Positions 46,632 through 57,165 of a stretch of DNA of 64,000 bases are shown in pieces. Each line of letters opens with the position of its first letter. Position 1 is the first letter of the stretch. A program made the translations under genes and the position numbers. The stretch comes from Podaxis mareebaensis (taxonomy: Eukaryota; Basidiomycota; Agaricomycetes; Agaricales; Agaricaceae). Below the pieces are notes generated by a model that saw nothing but the letters and a program-made list of their open reading frames with translations, made no database searches and had not been told where the DNA came from. The stretch is taken from assembly GCA_018524725.1 (NCBI GenBank), contig JAEUWP010000262.1, forward strand, positions 1 to 64,000, in the 5' to 3' direction.

Positions 46632-46803
46632 ATCTACTTCATTGCCCTTTCCTGCTTCTTTGTACTTGTGTCGATATAAGTATTCGTATGATTTCACGAG
46701 TTTCATAGAAAAAATCCATCAAGTATGCATCTACCAGCGTGATCGCGGCATGTCAGCAGTGTGACGTAATGATAGTCGACACCCAAACTCTCTGACCCCT
46801 CTC

Positions 46804-49624
46804 ATGTCTAGTCAACAATACCTCAACACCATTACTGAAAATGCCACTAGGCTTGGTATGCGACTGCAAGAGTCGTTATCGGAGCATACAAGGGAGCTCG
46901 CCATTTCACGCGGAATCGGCACCACGTACCTGGATAACATAGATGACAAGAGCAAGAATATTCGAAAACAACTGGATTCAAACAGTGACAGAGAGAAATT
47001 GGACGCAATGAAAAAATTGATTGCTGTGCGGTACCCTCTTCTTGCATTAGAACGATCTAGCTAATCAAAAGGGTATATAGTTGATATCCAAAGGACGCAA
47101 CGTCTCGGAATATTTTGCCCAAGTCGTGAAGAATGTCGCCTCGCAAAACCTCGAAATCAGAAAGCTGGTGTACATTTACCTCCTTCGATATGCGGAACAG
47201 GAACCAGACCTAGCCCTGCTGTCTATCAATACGTTTCAAAAGGACCTCACGGATAGTAACCCCTTGATTCGAGCTATGGCACTGCGAGTACTGAGTGGGA
47301 TCAGGGTGCCGATGATTGGAAATATTGTGGTGTTGGCTATAAAGAAGTGTGCGGCAGATGTAAGCCCGTATGTCAGGAAGACGGCGGCGCTGGCTATACC
47401 CAGGTGTTTCGAGTAAGTGTCGTGGTCTACTCTAGAGAACGTGAAAGACTCAACGCCGTTCCTCCTAACCACCAGGCTTGATTCCTCACACCTTCCCTCG
47501 CTCATCCAAATAATCACGAGCATGCTGAAAGAACGGTCACCTCTAGCCATTGGAAGTGTCGCAGTGGCGTTCGAAGCAGTGTGCCCGACGCGACTTGATC
47601 TCCTCCATCAACAATATCGTCGATTATGTCGCATGCTCGTAGATGTCGATGAATGGGGCCAAGTCGATTTGATGAACCTCTTGCTGAGGTATGCTAGGAC
47701 AATGCTTCCCCGGCCTGTTGGAGACGAACTGGATCCTGATGTAAAGTTGTTGCTGACATCGGTGGAACTTGTTTTGATGAGTTGCGATCCCGCGGTGAGA
47801 GATTTCTCCTGATACAAGCTTTGCTACAGACTCTTAATGAAGCCTTTCGTAGTCCGTTATGGCCGCAGCGAGGGTGATTTACTACGCGGGGCCTCCCACT
47901 TATTTGCAGAAATTAGTCCATCCGCTTTTGAAACTTTTACACAAGTCTAGGGAGATCGAACGGGTTGTACTCGTATACTTGCTGATCATTGTACCAAAGG
48001 CGCCGGTACGATACGTTTGGGCTTCCTTTCTTTTGTTAATAGCTAATCAGCGTGTGGCATGCCCTTGCAGGAACTCTTCTCCCCTTACTACTCTCGTTTC
48101 TTATTGAGGACGGATGATACTCGGGAAGTCAAGCGTGACAAGATACGATTGCTACTCAGGATTTTGACTCCCGAGAACTATGGGGCAATTTTGAGAGAAT
48201 TCATTGTAAGTGGAGTCACCCTTTCGTCCGAATTGAACTGAGCTATTCTGTCTCTAGGATTACTCAGATGATACCGACGACATGGTTGTGAGCGACTCCA
48301 TTCACGCAATTGGTCGCTGCGCATCTGCTATCCCCGATTCTGCACAACAATGCCTAACAGCTTTAATCGGCATGATACAAAGTGGAAACGGTTTGCATCA
48401 CCCCCCTACCTCGATGCTTTCTTGCTGATGGGAACTGACAGACAGCGTCGTTAGTCCGGCAGTCATGGTACTTAAAATGCTTGTACAGACAAAGTTAGCA
48501 TCTGTGATGCCTGGAACCGCGAGCTCGTCTCAGACGTCGATTTCAATCATTGCCCGCCTAGCGAGAAAAATCGATGACATAAAGAACGCACAGGCGCGAG
48601 CCTGCGTAATTTGGTTGGTGGGGCAATATGCCGTCTCGGATGAGCCAACTTCCGGCCCAGAAGGAATTGCAGAATGGGCGCCGGATGTTTTGCGAAAAAC
48701 TGCAAAAACCTTCGGACAAGAGGCATGTGGTACATTTGCCTTCTGCAGAAGTTCTTTTCTGACCACTCACAGGCTGCTCTCGTCAAGCTGCAGGTTGTTA
48801 CACTGGCAGCAAAATTATTTGTGTTGTCTCCCAACAATCAAACCCTGGCCCTCCTGGCGCAATATGTGTTTTCCTTAGCACGTTACGACGCCAACTATGA
48901 TGTGCGGGATCGAGCCAAAATGATCAGTTCCCTCTTGGCTGGTATTTCACCCAACCTTCTCAACCCGACACAAGAGGAGCGTAGTGGCGTTGTTCTGAGG
49001 CGAGAACAAGTACGTTTGGTGCTTTTTGAGGGAAAGTCTGGGGTCATCGAGGACGAACTCGATCATGCGGGTAAGTCGTTCTCGGCGATTGAAAGCCAGT
49101 CGATACTTAATAGCGTGGCAACAGACGATGAAAAGGCTCTCCTCGGATCCTTGAATATCGTGCTCGGGAAGCCGATGCAGATGGACAGTCTACTACCTGA
49201 TTGGCTGGAGAAAGGTGTTGAATCTTCGTTGAGAGAATCTGAGGACGACAAGCCCGCCACGCCTGTCCCCACAGCCATTTCATCGTCCGCGGGACCGAGA
49301 ACTAAGACGATGGCCTCGCCTGTCGTGTTAACTCCAACTGTCGGGTCAAGACCAGATTCACGACAAGAAAGCAACAAAGGAATATTTGCCCAGGACCTGG
49401 ATAGCTTCTATGCCGATGCGGTCAGTTCTGGGGAGGAAAGTGAAGAGGAAGATGAGGAGGAGGAAGAGAGGGAGGAGGGGGAGGAGGAAGGCGAAGGAAA
49501 TGACGATGAAAAAGGCGCAGAGTCAGACGGAGACGGAGACGAGGATGGTGAAGATGAATCCGAAGAAGGTGACGATGGAGATGGAAGTCAAGCCAACGAC
49601 GTGAACTCGACAATCTCGAGGTAA
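46804..49624 (+). CDS. APL6: AP-3 adaptor complex beta subunit
   Basis: Large subunit of the AP-3 coat that sorts cargo from Golgi/endosome to vacuole. Exons start at 46804 and end at 49624, with introns near 47030-47080, 47415-47475, 47795-47855, 48005-48070, 48205-48258, 48390-48445 and 48725-48775. The adaptin N-terminal HEAT solenoid is recognisable: [109 protein letters not shown] [16 protein letters not shown], and [13 protein letters not shown] [15 protein letters not shown]. After the solenoid comes a Ser/Thr/Pro linker and then an extremely acidic hinge of Glu, Asp and Ser (about 49430-49600), where AP-3 beta is phosphorylated in other organisms. The protein ends there, with no appendage domain. 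It follows GH79 on the same strand at 172 bp. Confidence 0.92.
49430..49600 (+). repeat. Purine-rich acidic-hinge tract
   Basis: About 170 bp of GAR/GAY codons within the AP-3 beta gene. It produces stop-free shadow frames on both strands (49386-49655). Confidence 0.7.
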
Positions 49625-52093
49625 TCTCGTGTTCCGGCAACTCAAGTGGGGGCACCCACCTATCGATATCTGGACATCTTTGATACTCAGGGAAATATTC
49701 TATTCATCTTATCGACTATCTCCCGCTCACGTCCTCTCAATCTCACAATTGAGCGATCGACTCCATGAGTAATGATCGAAGCGAGATCCAGTCGGGGATA
49801 GCCGATCTTACTGCATCGAGATTATAGGGAACTCGCGTATTTAAGAGCGGAAAAGATGTCAAAGACGAATACACCTGGGTAGTTATCTAACAACAGATAA
49901 TGTGTAAAGAGCTTCATTGCCTCGATGAATCTACCGCCCTGAGCCGGAGTAGCGACAAGACCATTTATCTTGTTATAATTCCCTCCACCCACGCGGTACC
50001 CGCTCGGGATCCAGATTCCATCTCAACTTTATACACACAGGATCCAGACCTTGATCACCACGCTTCAATCCCGCTGCATATTCGCTGAAGCAGGGTTTCC
50101 CCCTTCCCCCCATTGAGTATTACGGCTGCGCGGACAACGACCGTCTGTCGGCCTCCCCAACGAACAAGACTCCACAATCTGCTCGGATGGAAAAGGAGGA
50201 TCGCTGCCATTAGCCGACGTATCCGAAGAGAAGCGTCAGGAGGCTCCCCAGGAGCACATCCTCAAGGATGACACCCTCCGGCCTTGCCCTCCAAAGTCGT
50301 CGTCAGCTGAAGGAGGGAACACCACCTAGCAACTACACTCGTTCATTATATGTCGTTGAGGATGTAGCTATAGCCAGCAACTTTCGGTGTTCGCAAAAAA
50401 CGAGGCCAAAGATAGGAGGGTTCTTGACCTAGCTATCAGCGAGCCTGATGGCCTGAAAGATCCAGAAGCAAGCCCAAAGCTGGCGTTGCTGGAGCAGCTA
50501 CTCATATTGATGGTGTTGATGCCGTCACAGCAGGAGGATAGGGCTCAGCAGAGCCGCTTGAAAGCTTTGAATGTTTCAAGAAACGGAGCTGTCTAACCGC
50601 CAAGAGCCGATACGGAATGTTGCAATGTCAGGTGAGGGTCAAGGCGAAGCGACTGGAAGCGCTGCACAAGGGCGCTGGGTGGCCTTGACCATATCATGGA
50701 GTGGATGACCTCAGCAGGATTCATGATGTTTGTTGACGAGAGAAATGGAATCAAGCTGGGTGAACTGAAGGAAAGGAGGACCATACCGTTGCGGGGAAAG
50801 CAAGTTTGGAATACATTAGGATGGGAAAAAATATTTGCCAATCGTCCACATGATACCCTATTTGCGTAAGACAAGTGATAATAACGGCGTGAATGAAGGT
50901 CACCAGGGGACGGCTGGGACTGGAATGTATAGGGCTCAGTTGGATTTGCTAAGCTAAAAATAGGTCAAGAATGCTTGGCCTTATTTGTCGCGCCGGATCA
51001 TGGGTGCTGGTCGACATGTGACTACGAACAACTTCAATTATATCTTCTCCCATGAGCTCACACTTCTTATCACCTCGTTGAATTTGCAGGACGAAGCTGT
51101 CACTCAAGAAATCAAGATGCGCGGTCGAATTCATATGTTGTTAAGTACGAGTACCGAGTTTCTGCCAGTGCGAATGATGACCTTGCTCTCAAGACCCGAA
51201 GTTCTTTGTTACAAGTGGCGAACAGATTCCTTGCATAGAACTGGTTTTCAGTACTTCAGTCTCCACATCCCCAGAAGCGCGGCTGGATGAACTGTGGTGA
51301 TTTGGGACATGTCTCTGCTGTGCCTTCTTTAGTCCGCTCCTGGAATAGGTAATATCTTCGCGCAGTGCCGTGGTGGAGTTGTGGAGTATAACGGACTTTA
51401 GGTAAACAAGCCTCTAGCCATTGCCACTGTTTGTGGAGCTTTTTGTTGTCTAAAATGCTAAAGAATCTGCCAAGGAAAAAGCTTAAAATCTGGGGCTTCT
51501 TGGATGTGGTCTCTACCCCACCAACTCGACCGCGTCGCAGAAACGATTTTGAACAGCGACCAAGTTACTCCCATTATGGCATGAAGTCTGCCATGTCATA
51601 ACCCCTCCTCAATACAGACTGTCAGCACCATGTGCACAGACAAGATACTCTGTTTTTGCCGCAGCTGAATGCAGTCTCTATTTTTAAGCACACTATCACA
51701 CTGGACACCTGACGCCTACACACTTCGCTGGACCGTGACAGATACGTTTTCCAGACCTCTACGCTCTTTCTTCGGTCACTTCATGGGAGTTTTGCCGGTT
51801 CAATGAACACTGGAACTCGCCGCTAGGGCATTTTGGACTGCTACAAACGTGATTTTGTGGTCTACAAGCTCAAGAAAATGACTTCAATTTGCGCGTGATC
51901 ACACACACTGCAATCTTTCCTCCCTTCGCTACATGTTCCGACAATCTTACTGCCGGACCCGACAGGTTATCGATCCGAAGAGGTGCCAACTTTTCTCGGG
52001 TACCAAGGCAGCACCCACTCCGTGGTACAATGAACAGGAATGTGCGACGAAGTATCTTGACTCCTTAGCCGGGTATTTTCCGCGCACGATGCG
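49625..52093. other. Gene-poor region upstream of the second GH7 gene
   Basis: About 2.5 kb. Several open frames under ~105 codons (50387-50596 plus, 50593-50874 minus, 50985-51290 plus) have no recognised motif. The part from about 51300 to the TATA box is presumably the cellulase promoter. The 50000-51300 part could be an old decayed gene or element, but I cannot name it. Confidence 0.35.
51490..51521. promoter_or_regulatory. Paired CreA/Cre1-type sites upstream of the second GH7 gene
   Basis: CTGGGG (51490-51495, plus) and CCCCAC (51516-51521, GTGGGG on the minus strand) match the fungal carbon-catabolite-repressor consensus SYGGRG and lie 20 bp apart in opposite orientation, about 650 bp before the ATG. 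Paired sites are typical of functional repressor targets; use here is inferred. Confidence 0.35.
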
Positions 52094-52101
52094 TATTTAA
52101 G
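52094..52101 (+). promoter_or_regulatory. TATA box of the second GH7 gene
   Basis: TATTTAAG starts 74 bp before the ATG at 52168, almost the same spacing as in the first GH7 gene (76 bp). Confidence 0.55.
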
Positions 52102-52167
52102 CACATACTTACTTGATTTCTCTCAACGGTGTTCAACCTCACTGGTTCCAACTCCATCTCCTCTAGA

Positions 52168-53813
52168 ATGTTCCCGAAACCCGCTCTCGTAGCACTCTCT
52201 TTCTTCGCTGCCGTCCTTGGTCAGCAAGTCGGCACCCAGACCGCAGAGACCCATCCTAAGCTTCCATGGTCTCAGTGCACTAGCAGTGGTTGCACGACCC
52301 AGTCGAGCGGTGCCGTTGTGCTCGACTCCAACTGGCGCTGGCTCCACACCACCAGCGGTTACACCAACTGTTACACGGGCAACACCTGGGATACCAGTCT
52401 TTGCCCCGATGGCAAGACTTGTGCTCAGAACTGCGCTCTCGACGGTGCTGACTACTCCGGCACTTACGGTATCACTACTAGCGGCAATGCTCTCACCCTC
52501 AAGTTCGTCACTCAGAGCACCCAGAAAAACATCGGTTCTCGTGTCTACCTCATGGCCGACGACTCACACTACCAGATGTTCAAGCTCTTGAACAAAGAGT
52601 TCACCTTCGACGTCGACGTCTCCCAGCTTCCTTGTGGTCTCAACGGTGCTCTCTACTTCTCTGAGATGGACGCCGACGGTGGGATGTCCAAGTACTCCGG
52701 TAACAAAGCCGGTGCCAAGTACGGTACCGGTTACTGTGACTCTCAATGCCCTCGTGACATCAAGTTTATTAACGGAGAGGTATTATGTTTTTAACTTTTA
52801 GGATCCCAACATGTCCTAATATATTCTTCAGGCTAACGTTGTTGGCTGGACGCCATCTCCCAACGACACCAACGCAGGAACCGGCCAATACGGTACCTGC
52901 TGCAGTGAGCTCGATGTCTGGGAAGCCAATTCCATCTCTGCTGCCTATACTCCCCACCCTTGCCAAGTCACTGGTCAGACTCGTTGTGAAGGGGCAGACT
53001 GTGCTATCAACAGCCGCTACGAGGGTGTCTGCGATCCCGACGGTTGCGACTTCAACTCGTTCCGTATGGGTGACAAGTCCTTCTACGGCAAGGGCTTGAC
53101 CGTCGACACAAGTCGCAAGTTCACCGTCGTTACCCAATTCCTTACCAGCAACAACTCTACCTCCGGCACTCTCAGCGAAATCCGCCGTCTCTATGTTCAG
53201 GATGGCAAGGTCATCCAGAACTCCAAGGTCAACATCCCCGGTATGGACGCCTACGATTCCATCACCACCAACTTCTGTAATGCCCAGAAGACTGCTTTCG
53301 GCGACACGAACAGCTTCCAGCAGAAGGGTGGCATGGCCGGCATGAGCGCTGCCATGTCTCGTGGTATGGTCCTCGTTCTCTCCATCTGGGATGACCATGC
53401 GGTCAACATGCTCTGGCTCGACTCTAACTACCCCACCGATGCCGACCCAAGCAAGCCCGGTATCGCTCGCGGTACTTGCTCAACAAGCTCTGGCAAGCCC
53501 ACCGATGTCGAGAGTTCGGCTGCCAACGCCTCCGTCATCTACTCCAACATTCGCTTCGGTGACATCGGTACCACCTACACTGGTACTGCCTCTGGCGGTG
53601 GCACTGTCACGAACCCCTCTGGCACTACCACTGCTAACGGTGCTCAACAGACCAAGTACGGCCAGTGGTAAGTAGCGATTCCGCTTGATCAATCCTAGGC
53701 TCGAGCTGATGTTTTGGTTTTCCAGCGGCGGCCAAGGCTACACTGGACCTACCCAGTGTGTCTCTGGTTCCACTTGCACAGTCATCAACCAATGGTACAG
53801 CCAATGCATATAA
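52168..53813 (+). CDS. cbh1: GH7 cellobiohydrolase with C-terminal CBM1, second copy
   Basis: Paralogue of the gene at 5439, with the same exo-cellulase activity expected. Exons 52168-52779, 52832-53667, 53726-53813 give 511 aa. Signal peptide 1-18 ([18 protein letters not shown]), mature start QQVGT. The catalytic motif is ELDVWEAN, with E230, D232 and E235. The linker is shorter and less Pro-rich than in copy 1. The CBM1 begins [19 protein letters not shown]; compared with copy 1, the first aromatic is Tyr instead of Trp. Both introns are at identical codon positions to copy 1. The second exon contains long stretches with no nucleotide difference from copy 1 (62 bp identical at 53180-53241 and 6470-6531). 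An in-frame ATG at 52129 would place 13 residues before the signal peptide and is rejected. Confidence 0.97.
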
Positions 53814-53937
53814 ATAGTGCCTGCGTATTTAGTCTAATAACTAAGTGTTTCTCTGTACGCGATCGCAATACAAAAAGTGCTTCTGAGTCTCTTCTTTGTC
53901 ACGGGTGAACCTCAAGCAAAATTAACAATAATGAACA

Positions 53938-55688
53938 TTACCGAGAACATGGTACAAGCATTCTAGAACTAGATATCCGCGCCCCATCGTTTTCATAGAT
54001 GGTGTGGTGCACAGTAACGATTGGAGGGTGGCGGCTGATGTATCTCAATACAACCTTCTCACCGATCTTACAGTCCAAGGTCTGATACCATGGGCCTACG
54101 GATCGTTGGACCGTAACCTGCTCGATGTTTGAGTTTGCTGTTAAAGCGGCCGTCGCGGTTTGAAGTGCACTTCCGCCAAAACGGGGAGGTACTTGTGTAA
54201 GGTGGAAGTTGGTTAAATCTGAGAAAAGTCCTAATGAAAGGAGCATAGACTCCTGAAACTGGTCAATACATAACGTTCATTGTCGTAGGGCATGTCAAAC
54301 TCACCCAAGGCAAGGTGCTGCCCGCAGAGCCAACTAAATCCAGACTGCTCAAGTTAAGATAACAGCGGGCCAAAGCCGGAAGAAGACAGAGAGCGGGGTC
54401 GCTGTCGCCGTAGAAAGTTAAGTCATTACGTGTTGTGATGAAATCCTCAGAAGTGAGTCGTAGCTTCAGAGACTTCAATCTGGGCAGCTTCGGAGTCTCT
54501 CTAAAGAAATTCGTCATGCGTTCAATCGAAAGCGGGAAACAGCTGACGTCCAGGCTTCGTAGACTCGGCCACTGTGTCGCCCCCGTTAGGATGGAGTATA
54601 TGTTGCCTCCATAATGCTGTATTCGAGGCAGATTGACATCCTGCCAGGGTACCCGCGCAATAGGAGATACATGAAGATGTTCTAGTGAAGGTGCTGAATG
54701 GAGGAAAGTGACGAGATTGGCAGACGCGAAGTCAATGAACACGAATGCGCCGATTGTAAGCGCCCTGAGCGACGGCAGATTCACAGTAAACAGGAAATTG
54801 AAGTTGAATGAACGCAGCGAGTCGCTCTCGAATGACAAATGGTATAGTTTTGGCGAACGACGAGGATGAATGATGTCCCAAAATGACGGCGGAAACGCAG
54901 ACAAATATCGAGGAGGTTCTGAAATAAAACTGAGAGCTAGAGATGCTGTTAAACATAAGCTAACTCACGCAAGTTGTCTGATGAGCCTTTTATCTTCACG
55001 GAAAGTCCTCGCAGGTCCCTGAGTTTCAGAAACTAGAAGGGGAGAATAAAAATAGAAGGAGAAAATTAAAAACGGTAAGCGCTTGTAAAAGGTGATGCGC
55101 ACATCAGTATTGTCATCCCAAGCAAACGGGTCTTGTTGTGAGATAGCCGTGGCGATAAAGTCAAGTCCTGGGCACCTGTATCGAGATTGAGATCTAAGGA
55201 ATACGCGAGGCAAAGCGAAACCATACCCTTGTTGCAGCGTTCGCCAAAATGTTGCCGACTTTGGCAGACAGGAACCATCCCAAGAAAAATACAACATGTG
55301 CGTGAAGTTCGGGGCAAGTTCTTCGAGTGTCTGTGCAACCCATTCTTCCGTCCCTTCAGAAGATTCCAGATCTGGGTCTGGGGCACTGTCGCGAGGGCTC
55401 ACGACAAGTTTTTGAATGTAAGACCCAACATAAGGATGTTTCCGTAGATGCTGTAAAGTGTGAACACATTGACGACTATTTCGTAGGTGGACTGATGAAT
55501 AGATTATAGGCATTAGGACCGCTCGCGTTCGCTTGGACTTGAGACATGTTTTCAGCGGAAGGACGAGCGTAGACCATGGCACTCACAAGCAGCATGACGG
55601 CGTAAGCATCTGCTGGACTTTGCTCATTCAGAGATTTTCCGAGGATATAGATGATATCGTCTGGCAGATTTGAAAAACTAAGGAGCAT
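53938..55688 (-). CDS. F-box / leucine-rich-repeat-like protein
   Basis: Second F-box gene of the window and a probable SCF ligase receptor. The start MLLSFSNLPDDIIYILGKSL carries a good F-box N-terminus; an intron then joins AYAVMLL to SKRTRAVLMPIIYSSVHLRN, the usual 'IYSSVHL' segment of mushroom F-box proteins. The central part (EEWVAQTLEELAPNFTHMLY) and the LRR-like strands (SLRALTIGAFVFIDFASANL, SLEHLHVSP, WPSLRSLDVSC, LPRLKSLKLRLTS, LNLSSLDLVGS) follow in further exons. Exon limits inside 54247-54965 were not all fixed. The stop lies at 53938, giving a 124-bp convergent gap to the second GH7 gene. An in-frame ATG at 55733 adds 15 residues upstream of the F-box. Confidence 0.7.
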
Positions 55689-56103
55689 GACTACGAATCC
55701 GGGGTATTGGTGAAGGAAGGAGTGTTTCTCCAACTGCTAGCCCAGTTGGCATAAGTTTATATGACTTGTGACCCTGAATCCCTGGCGTAACCTGAGATTG
55801 ACCTCATTGCCGCCAATCTAATCACCGGTGTATGTGCTTGCTAGACGTTGCTCAGAGATGAAACACAGAAGGAATCAAATTCATGCCTGAACCAAGAGGC
55901 ATGTGTGACAATCAAGGTGGACTGAATTATTGAGAACCCGATAACGTGAAATGACTCGGGTGAGTGGCACGAAGAAAACGCTCAGGATTTAAGTTCCCAC
56001 CCTTGTTGAGTTGAATTCCAAGGCGGATACATAGCATAATCTCATGATACATCTCCCATACGCTGCATACAAATCATAACTTGGAGTCAGCAAGCTCATC
56101 TAG
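55689..56103. other. Intergenic spacer
   Basis: About 415 bp between the F-box start and the glutathione peroxidase stop (both minus). Presumed promoter of the F-box gene. No distinct element seen. Confidence 0.35.
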
Positions 56104-56800
56104 TCATAGGATCTTCTCAATTTCGGCCTCGATCGAAGCCGGGGAAGTCGTTGAAGCCCAGCGGCCGACAACCTTGCCATTCTTGTCAACCAAGAATTTC
56201 TCAAAATTCCACTAGTACAAAAAGGTCGTGTCAGCACTGCGGAACTGGGAGGTTTCAGCATTCCGGCAGACATGCCTTAATACGAGTTAAACCCAAAATT
56301 CCAGCCTTTTCATTCTTCAGCCACTTGTACACCTCGTTGGTTGTGTCCCCATTGACGTCTGATTTCTTCATAAGAGGGAAAGTGACGCCATAATTAAGCG
56401 AGCAGAAATTGCGGATCTCTTGATCTGTACCAGGCTCTTGGGAACCAAACTAAAATGGTGGTGAGTTCGAGCTCGTGTTTGCCACAGCAATGCGCACTTG
56501 GTTGCATGGGAAACCGAGGACGACCAGCCCCCTGTCCTTGTACTTTTCATAGAGTGCTTGGAGTCCTATGCCAGCCATTGGTCAACAGAGTTCGTTCGTT
56601 CATGCCCATGGAATCAACCTTTGTAATGAGGTGTGAATCCGCTGAGATGCGATTAGCGAACTAGTGTCGTAACCCGTCGCAACAACGTACCACTTGGAGG
56701 CCACGTTCACGATCAAAACTGTCTTGCCCTTGAGGTCCGCGAAGTCATAGACGCTGCCATCAGGCAATTCAGCTTTCAGGGAGTAGAAGCCGCCGGACAT
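56104..56800 (-). CDS. Glutathione peroxidase (thioredoxin-dependent type)
   Basis: Reduces peroxides; fungal members mostly use thioredoxin and can act as redox sensors (yeast Gpx3). Minus-strand exons 56691-56800, 56619-56641, 56498-56565, 56276-56449, 56104-56211 give 160 aa, the normal length. Peroxidatic Cys37 lies in VASKCGFTPHY, Gln71 in FGSQEPG and Trp126 in WNFEKFLVD, completing the catalytic triad; Cys83 in NFCSLNYG is at the resolving position of yeast Gpx3. Exon 2 is only 23 nt. The last intron (56212-56275) has a GC donor (AAG|GCATGT), the only GC-AG intron I found. In-frame ATGs at 57010 and 56974 would add 70 or 58 residues that look like a mitochondrial targeting sequence. Confidence 0.93.
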
Positions 56801-57165
56801 TGCTGCGGTTGAGAACGCAACGCGGGAAGTGGTAGATGAGGGTAAGAGGCAAGACCGGGTAATCCGGATAATTGGGTGCTGGAGTGATAATCGTCGCCGC
56901 GTGATATTTAAAGCAAACCAGGCATTGGTAAGAACGGAGAAGGACCGGGATTTGAGCGTGACCTGCCGCAACATTTGGCTAATGCGTCTGTCAGCAACCA
57001 GCCCACTCAACCAGTCCTCGGCGACGTCATTCCGGCCCTTAGTATCTTTCAGACTGCACTCTTGTCACGTGGCGACAAGGACATTATATTTATTGCGAGT
57101 ACTTAGAAACAGGAAACATGCACGTTCGCAAGCCATTGGCCCAACCAAGGACCAGCCAACACATC

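Noticed and set aside
49386..49655. Basic and His/Leu-rich frames around 49.4-49.6 kb
   Set aside because: Shadows of the acidic Glu/Asp hinge of AP-3 beta.
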